DNA of 64,000 nucleotides. It comes from Xestospongia muta. Taxonomy: Eukaryota; Porifera; Demospongiae; Haplosclerida; Petrosiidae. Location of the stretch: positions 3,886,079-3,950,078 of the forward strand of contig OY848931.1 of NCBI GenBank assembly GCA_963693285.1. Direction: 5' to 3'. This document shows positions 59,169-64,000 of this stretch, piece after piece. The translations under genes were made by a program, and so were the position numbers. Each line of letters begins with the position of its first letter. The first letter of the stretch is position 1. The notes beneath the pieces are model-generated. The model saw only the letters and a list, made by a program, of their open reading frames with translations. It was not told where the DNA came from and ran no database searches.

Positions 59169-61679
59169 ACTGATTTATGAGAACAATAAAAATGATCCAG
59201 TTGAGGTTCTATTTCGTATGCCCATAGAGGCATCTCAAGCTGTGGTTGGTCTGTCAGCTGTAGTAGATGGCAGGAGAATACGTGCTGAAGTGAAGGAAAA
59301 AGAGGAAGCAAAAGCAGTTTATGACGATGCTATTGCTAGTGGATTTACATCAGTTATGGGTGTAGAAAGAAGCAAGGACGTGTTCTCAATTTCTTTAGGT
59401 AATCTTCCAGGTGGAAATCAAGCTGAAGTTGAGCTACTGTTAGTCAGCCATTTGCCCCTAGATGCTGAAGGCAAGCTTCGTTTTTCTCTTCCTACTGCTC
59501 TCAAAAGTCGATACACACCTCAGCAGAGCAATACTCTGTCACCAACTGCTCCAAATGTAGGGACAGCATCTGGAACAATTCATGGAATACATCAGTTCCT
59601 TCTCAGAATACATGAGCCAGACAATATTGCCTCTGTAACATCAGATACTCACTCAATTAAGGTTGAAAATATCAAGGGAGTAATGGTTGTCACTCTCTCA
59701 GAAGGAGAGACTTTACGTGGTGACTTAGTTATACAAATAGTCTCCAACTCTCCTCATTTGCCTACAGTTATTGTTGAATGTGGTCAGCCTTCAAAGGAAG
59801 ACACAAACAAGACTACAACCTTTATGACTAACCACATTGCTATGGTTAACTTCTTTCCAAAGGACCTTCACACTGCTGAACCTTCATTTTGCGAGTTCAT
59901 ATTTCTGGTTGACCGAAGTGGGAGCATGTCTGGTAGCTTCATAAAGAGTGCCTCAGAAACACTGGTGCTGTTTCTCAAAAGTCTACCTGAGGGTAGCTAT
60001 TTCAATATTTACGGCTTTGGATCTCATCATGAGCATTTGTTTTCATCAAGTGTGCCTTACAATCAGAAGAATCTAGAAAAAGCAACAGATCACGCACAAA
60101 ATCTAAAAGCTGATTTAGGAGGCACCGAAATTCTCCCTCCTTTACAAGAAATATTTCAACAACCTCTCATCAAAGGCCTGACTCGTCAGATATTTATCCT
60201 GACTGATGGAGCTGTTAGTAATACCAGTCAATGTATCAATGAAATTCAACGGAATGCTTACAAAGCCAGGTTTGTGAGAGAGATAGAATAAATTTGTTTG
60301 TTTTGTTATAATAACATGTTCTTTACTTTCAATATTAGTTTGAACATGAATACTAAAGCAATGATTTAAACAATATTTATGTTCATCCATAGATGTTTTA
60401 CATTTGGTATTGGATCTGGTGCCTCATCAGCTTTGGTAGAGGGAATGGCAAAAGCAGGCAAAGGTACAGCTGAATTCATTAAAGGTGGAGAGAGGCTTCA
60501 ACCAAAGGTTAACAATTTCTCTCAGTTTATTTTTTATTGTTATTTTAGGTTGTGAGAAGTCTAAAGCATGCTATGCAGCCAGCAATCACTGGTGTTTCTC
60601 TAACGTATGATTTACCAGCTGGAATGTCTGTGAAACAAATACCAAATTCTCTCCCTCCTATATTTGATGGTGATAAATTAGTAACTTATGGTGTTTTCTA
60701 CAACGTACAGGATCAACCAATGAAAACAGTAGAAGGCATGGCAAAACTACAAGGTTTTGTAGGAGATCGAGAAATATCTCATTTAGTATCTTTTAAATTT
60801 GAAAGCAGTTCATCATCTCAAACTGATCTACTTCCAGTCCACCATCTTGCTGCTAAATCTCTAATTGCAGAGATGGAAGACGAGAAGAAACCTAAAGAAG
60901 ATATTGTAAAATTGAGCATTGAAACTAGTGTTATTTCCAATGAAACTGCCTTCATAGCTGTGGATGAAGACTCTTGCACTCCAGTTAAAGCCTCTTTGGC
61001 AACATATGATATTGTGTCTGAAAATATCCAGGATATAAAAGCTTTAATGTCTGCAAATATTGATTCAGTACTGACTCGATGTGACAAATTAGAATTGCAA
61101 TCAGAACAACTTGAAGGACAGAGTGCTATGTTTTACAAGGCCAGTAAAAAATCAAGTGGTGGTTTTTTATCAAACTTGGGTTCCGCTGTATCATCTTTGA
61201 TAGGCAGTTTTTCTTCTCGAAGCTCAAGAGTTGAAGAACCAGAACAAGAATTCGGATTTACATCCAGAGACCGACGGTCACGCTCACCTTCACCAGAGTC
61301 TACCACCAGTGCTAAAGAAAGAACCTCTTCCCCAGGGGGGAGTCATAAATTAGTTAATGTTGTACCTGTCAATAACAAAGATCCTTCCTCCCTAATTATT
61401 CTCCAGCAAGCCAATGGATCCTGGATACTAAATGATGCTCTAGCTATAATATTAGACAAGAGCTTAGTTTTTATTCAAGATTCTTGCCCTCCAGAATGTG
61501 ATGTAAGTATTTGGGCAACCGTATTAGCTGTGATTGCATTGCGAATTTGGTTCCCATCACAGCAAGAGGAATGGGAATTGGTTGTAAAGAAAGCTGAGGG
61601 TTGGCTAAAAAGCCAAAAACTACCTGATAAGTTATCTAGCAATGATCTCTACCAAATAGCAGAACAGTTTCTGTCTTGA
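59044..61679 (+). CDS. VWA5A: von Willebrand factor A domain-containing protein 5A
   Basis: VWA5A (BCSC-1/LOH11CR2A) is an intracellular VIT-plus-VWA protein of uncertain biochemical role. The first exon from ATG 59044 encodes the VIT domain (DVKGYVVGLQAKLIYENN, PVEVLFRMPIEASQAVVG, AVYDDAIASG) and the VWA domain with MIDAS VDRSGSMSGSF and later LTDGAVSN. It joins in phase through a short exon (CFTFGIGSGASSALVEGMAK) to a third exon from 60549, ending TTG-EQFLS, stop 61677-61679. The C-terminal region has a Ser/Arg-rich stretch near 61200-61340 and a final helical region (DVSIWATVLAVIALRIW). About 816 residues, close to the family length. Its promoter and first codons lie in the duplicated unit. 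Confidence 0.9.
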
Positions 61680-61978
61680 ATATTGAAACAAGTGCAATTT
61701 TATTCCAATGAAAATATTAACATTATAGTGAGTGCTCTAGCGATTTTTATTGTTTTACTTTTTTAAAAATAACGTTATACGTATTTCTCAAATTGACACA
61801 CCCATTAAATACAGTACAGATACATCAATGTATTCTAACTCATTGTTGGCAGAATATGATCATAAAAACGCTCATTTGTAACAACAAAACAATATAGACA
61901 AGAAAAATATAAATGTAAAAAATTTACTTTTTGATCTAGTCATGGTGATGATATTAATAGCACAAACTATTTTAATTT
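61680..61978. other. Convergent 3' intergenic space
   Basis: AT-rich, between the VWA5A stop and the TPRA1-like stop; no further feature seen. Confidence 0.5.
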
Positions 61979-63075
61979 TCAACTCACTACATCATCAGAA
62001 TTGATACTACTATATGAATTCTCAACAGAACTAGGAGTACTTTTATCAATCAATCTTGATGACTCTTCACAATAAGTGTGTTGTTTATAAATTGGCACAA
62101 CAACAGATTGTGTTGGTCTAAGAGACCAACGCCTCCAATAACTGCGAGAGGGTACTCCCTCCCCTTCAGCGACATTGACATTTGAATTATCGCCAGGGGA
62201 AGACTTAGTCATCCTGTAAAAATTTGATAATAAAATTTAAGCTTCAGAGGGGCTAGTTGGGTGCTATCAGAACCCCATAGCTAGGGGTTCCTAGTAATAT
62301 TATAAGCACAGGAGTTTTGTCGAAGTATCTTAGCAATGTGATATACTCACCTAAAATAATTACTTAAGAATATCCAGTAAACAACAGGAGCAAACGAGAC
62401 CAAATAAATGCTACTAGTTAACATTGTAAAACTAGAAAAATAAAATCAAAAAATAAAAGTATATTTTTAAAGTCAAGTGGCTTTGTTCTATTAACTCAAT
62501 TTATAACATACCATATCCCAATATGACCCATCTGCTGGTGTCTAGTACCATAAAACCACAACATACTACCAATAGCTTGAAATGTGTTTACAATAGAGAG
62601 AAATAGAGCATACCGATAGAAAGATTTTTTAGCTAATAAATATAAAATAAAATGAGATATGACATACTATGAAACAATCCACTTACATGGAAGGTTCCAA
62701 CGTTTATACAATTCAAACACATAAAGACAAAATATACTCATGTATGCCTGAGAAAAAAATCAAACAGTTCAACTTATTTTATTCCTATCACACTCACTAT
62801 TGCAAAGATAGTTGAACTTGTAAAAACAAATATCATTCCTCCATGTGTAAAGAGATCATGACTCTTACACACCAATGGTTCATAGACGTTTAAAATATCC
62901 ATTAATAACTGGAAGGCAAGTAATAATATGGAAACATTGCTTATCAAGTTACCTGTGTCACTGTAAAAATGACTGAAATAGTAACGATTATTAACATTGT
63001 AGCTATTAATTTACGTCGAGAGTTCAGGTATTGCTCTGTGTGGTGTGCAAATGTGTGGAAAAGAAAAGGAAGCAT
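61979..63075 (-). CDS. TPRA1-like multi-pass membrane protein, N-terminally short
   Basis: Exons from ATG 63075-63073 encode a membrane protein: LIATMLIIVTISVIFTVTQ, SHDLFTHGGMIFVFTSSTIF, AYMSIFCLYVFELYKRW, AKKSFYRYALFLSIVNTFQAIGSM, LVSFAPVVYWIFLSNYFR, then a hydrophilic tail to stop 61981-61979. The R..SFY.YA...S..N..Q.IGS and SFAP..Y..FL...F motifs fit TPRA1 (GPR175/TPRA40), a seven-TM protein linked to Hedgehog signalling in vertebrates. Only about the C-terminal half is present; no exon for the first TMs is seen before the divergent neighbour at 63166. Junction phases checked at YFR/MTK are correct. It may be a shortened form or miss upstream exons. Confidence 0.5.
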
Positions 63076-63165
63076 TTTAAATTAAGCTTAATTAATTATT
63101 ATTATTATTAACTACAACATGGGCGTGGTGACTAGTTATTATGCAAAATTGGTTGAATTGCTGTT

Positions 63166-64000
63166 ATGACTCAACAGAAAGGAGAGACCGTTTATACTCT
63201 CAAGTTAGAGTGTACATCAGATAAGGAGGCCTGTAGCTCTCCTCTCAAAACAATATCCTTTCCATCTCCTCCTTGTACAATAGGAGAAATCCAGACAAGA
63301 ATTGAGAAAGACCTCCAGATACCAGCCGTATTGCAAATAGTCCAAGTTGGAGCAGCTACACTTGACGCAAGCACTGAACTAAACAAATTGAGACTACGTA
63401 ATCATGATACTATTACAGTGAAGTATTTTGCCATGGCAGAATGCTCTGATGTTGATAACTGTATAGGATGGTTTAAAATATTAGTTGACACACTCAACAA
63501 GTATGGCATGCCACAAAAAACGTCAGGATTGTCTTCATTGGAAGTGCAGCAGTTGCTGGACATAATTACTCAAGATGAACAGTTTATACTTGATCTTGGT
63601 TTCCATTTGTTTTTACCTTGGATGAAACCGGAGAAATATGCCAACAAGTTGTACTTTATCAACAAAAATGGTCTTGATGTAATGATGGAGCTATATTCAC
63701 TTCTCCTTTCTGTACCGTGGTATCAACTCCCAATGAAGTTACAAATAGTTCAATGTGAGATGTTGTGTGCTCTATGGAACTTGGCAGAAACCTTTCCTTT
63801 ACGACGTGAGATTTTAAAACATGGAGGTCTAGAAAAATGTGTCAGATCTTTAGTACAAGTACGTGTGAAGCCAGAGATGTTTACTGAAATAAATGAACAT
63901 TGTTCTGTAGAACAACAACAACATTTAGTTTTGTATGAGACTATTGGAGCTGCTTTGGGTACTTTATCAAAGTAAGAAGTTAACTAGTTTCTTTTCATCT
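63166..64000 (+). CDS. Ubiquitin-like plus helical-repeat protein, 5' part (unrecognised)
   Basis: The open frame from ATG 63166 runs through the first exon to about 63973, where TCAAAGTAAGA looks like a donor (an in-frame TAA follows immediately if unspliced). Residues 1-90 resemble a ubiquitin-like fold (YTLKLECTSD, PSPPCTIGEIQTRIEKDLQI, LNKLRLRNHDTITVKYF). The rest is helical, possibly ARM/HEAT-like (WYQLPMKLQIVQCEMLCALW, NLAETFPLRREILKHGGLEK). I do not recognise an orthologue. The gene continues past the window. It is divergent from the TPRA1-like gene with 90 bp between starts. Confidence 0.65.

Overview
The window is animal nuclear DNA. It is AT-rich and gene-dense. Protein genes are split by many short (about 45-100 bp) GT-AG introns, and the gene content is metazoan: an FGD-type DH/PH/FYVE exchange factor, TTC7, TDG, an ABCD1-like transporter and VWA5A. 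Very short intergenic spaces, head-to-head gene pairs and divergent protein sequences fit an early-branching animal. A demosponge such as Amphimedon is my best guess, but that is inference. There are no prokaryotic features, CRISPR arrays or operons.

Layout. 26-1783 (-): an unrecognised small membrane protein with a long signalling-like tail. 1847-4917 (+): DALRD3. 4965-10808 (-): ALG12, whose largest intron holds three related intronless orphan ORFs (6088-8413), one preceded by well-formed heat-shock elements. 10845-11398 (+): LYRM7. 11631-25412 (-): UTP20, whose introns carry a U6 snRNA gene, a tRNA-Leu(CAG) and a MITE. 25510-28630 (-): peroxisomal ABCD1/2-type half-transporter. 28771-29976 (+): SLC25A26. 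30227-32002 (-): UBE2H. 32442-33815 (+): TDG. 33907-35789 (-): ELP4 with an intronic tRNA-Ser(AGA). 35870-36680 and 36873-37772 (+): two tandem UBE2N paralogues. 38901-48688 (+): FGD-family Rho GEF. 48888-51185 (+): single-exon TTC7. 51186-59043: duplicated, inserted and repeat-rich DNA with gene fragments. 59044-61679 (+): VWA5A. 61979-63075 (-): TPRA1-like membrane protein. 63166-end (+): start of an unrecognised ubiquitin-like/helical-repeat protein.

The genes are mostly unrelated housekeeping functions: tRNA modification (DALRD3, ELP4), ER N-glycan assembly (ALG12), mitochondrial complex III assembly and SAM import (LYRM7, SLC25A26), ribosome biogenesis (UTP20), peroxisomal lipid import (ABCD), ubiquitin conjugation (UBE2H, UBE2N) and base excision repair (TDG). 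What organises them is shared short divergent promoter regions and RNA genes nested in host introns.

The least explained regions are the orphan paralogue array inside ALG12 with its heat-shock elements, and the TTC7/VWA5A interval. In that interval a tandem duplication appears to have been split by a roughly 6.7 kb insertion flanked by a 7-bp repeat.
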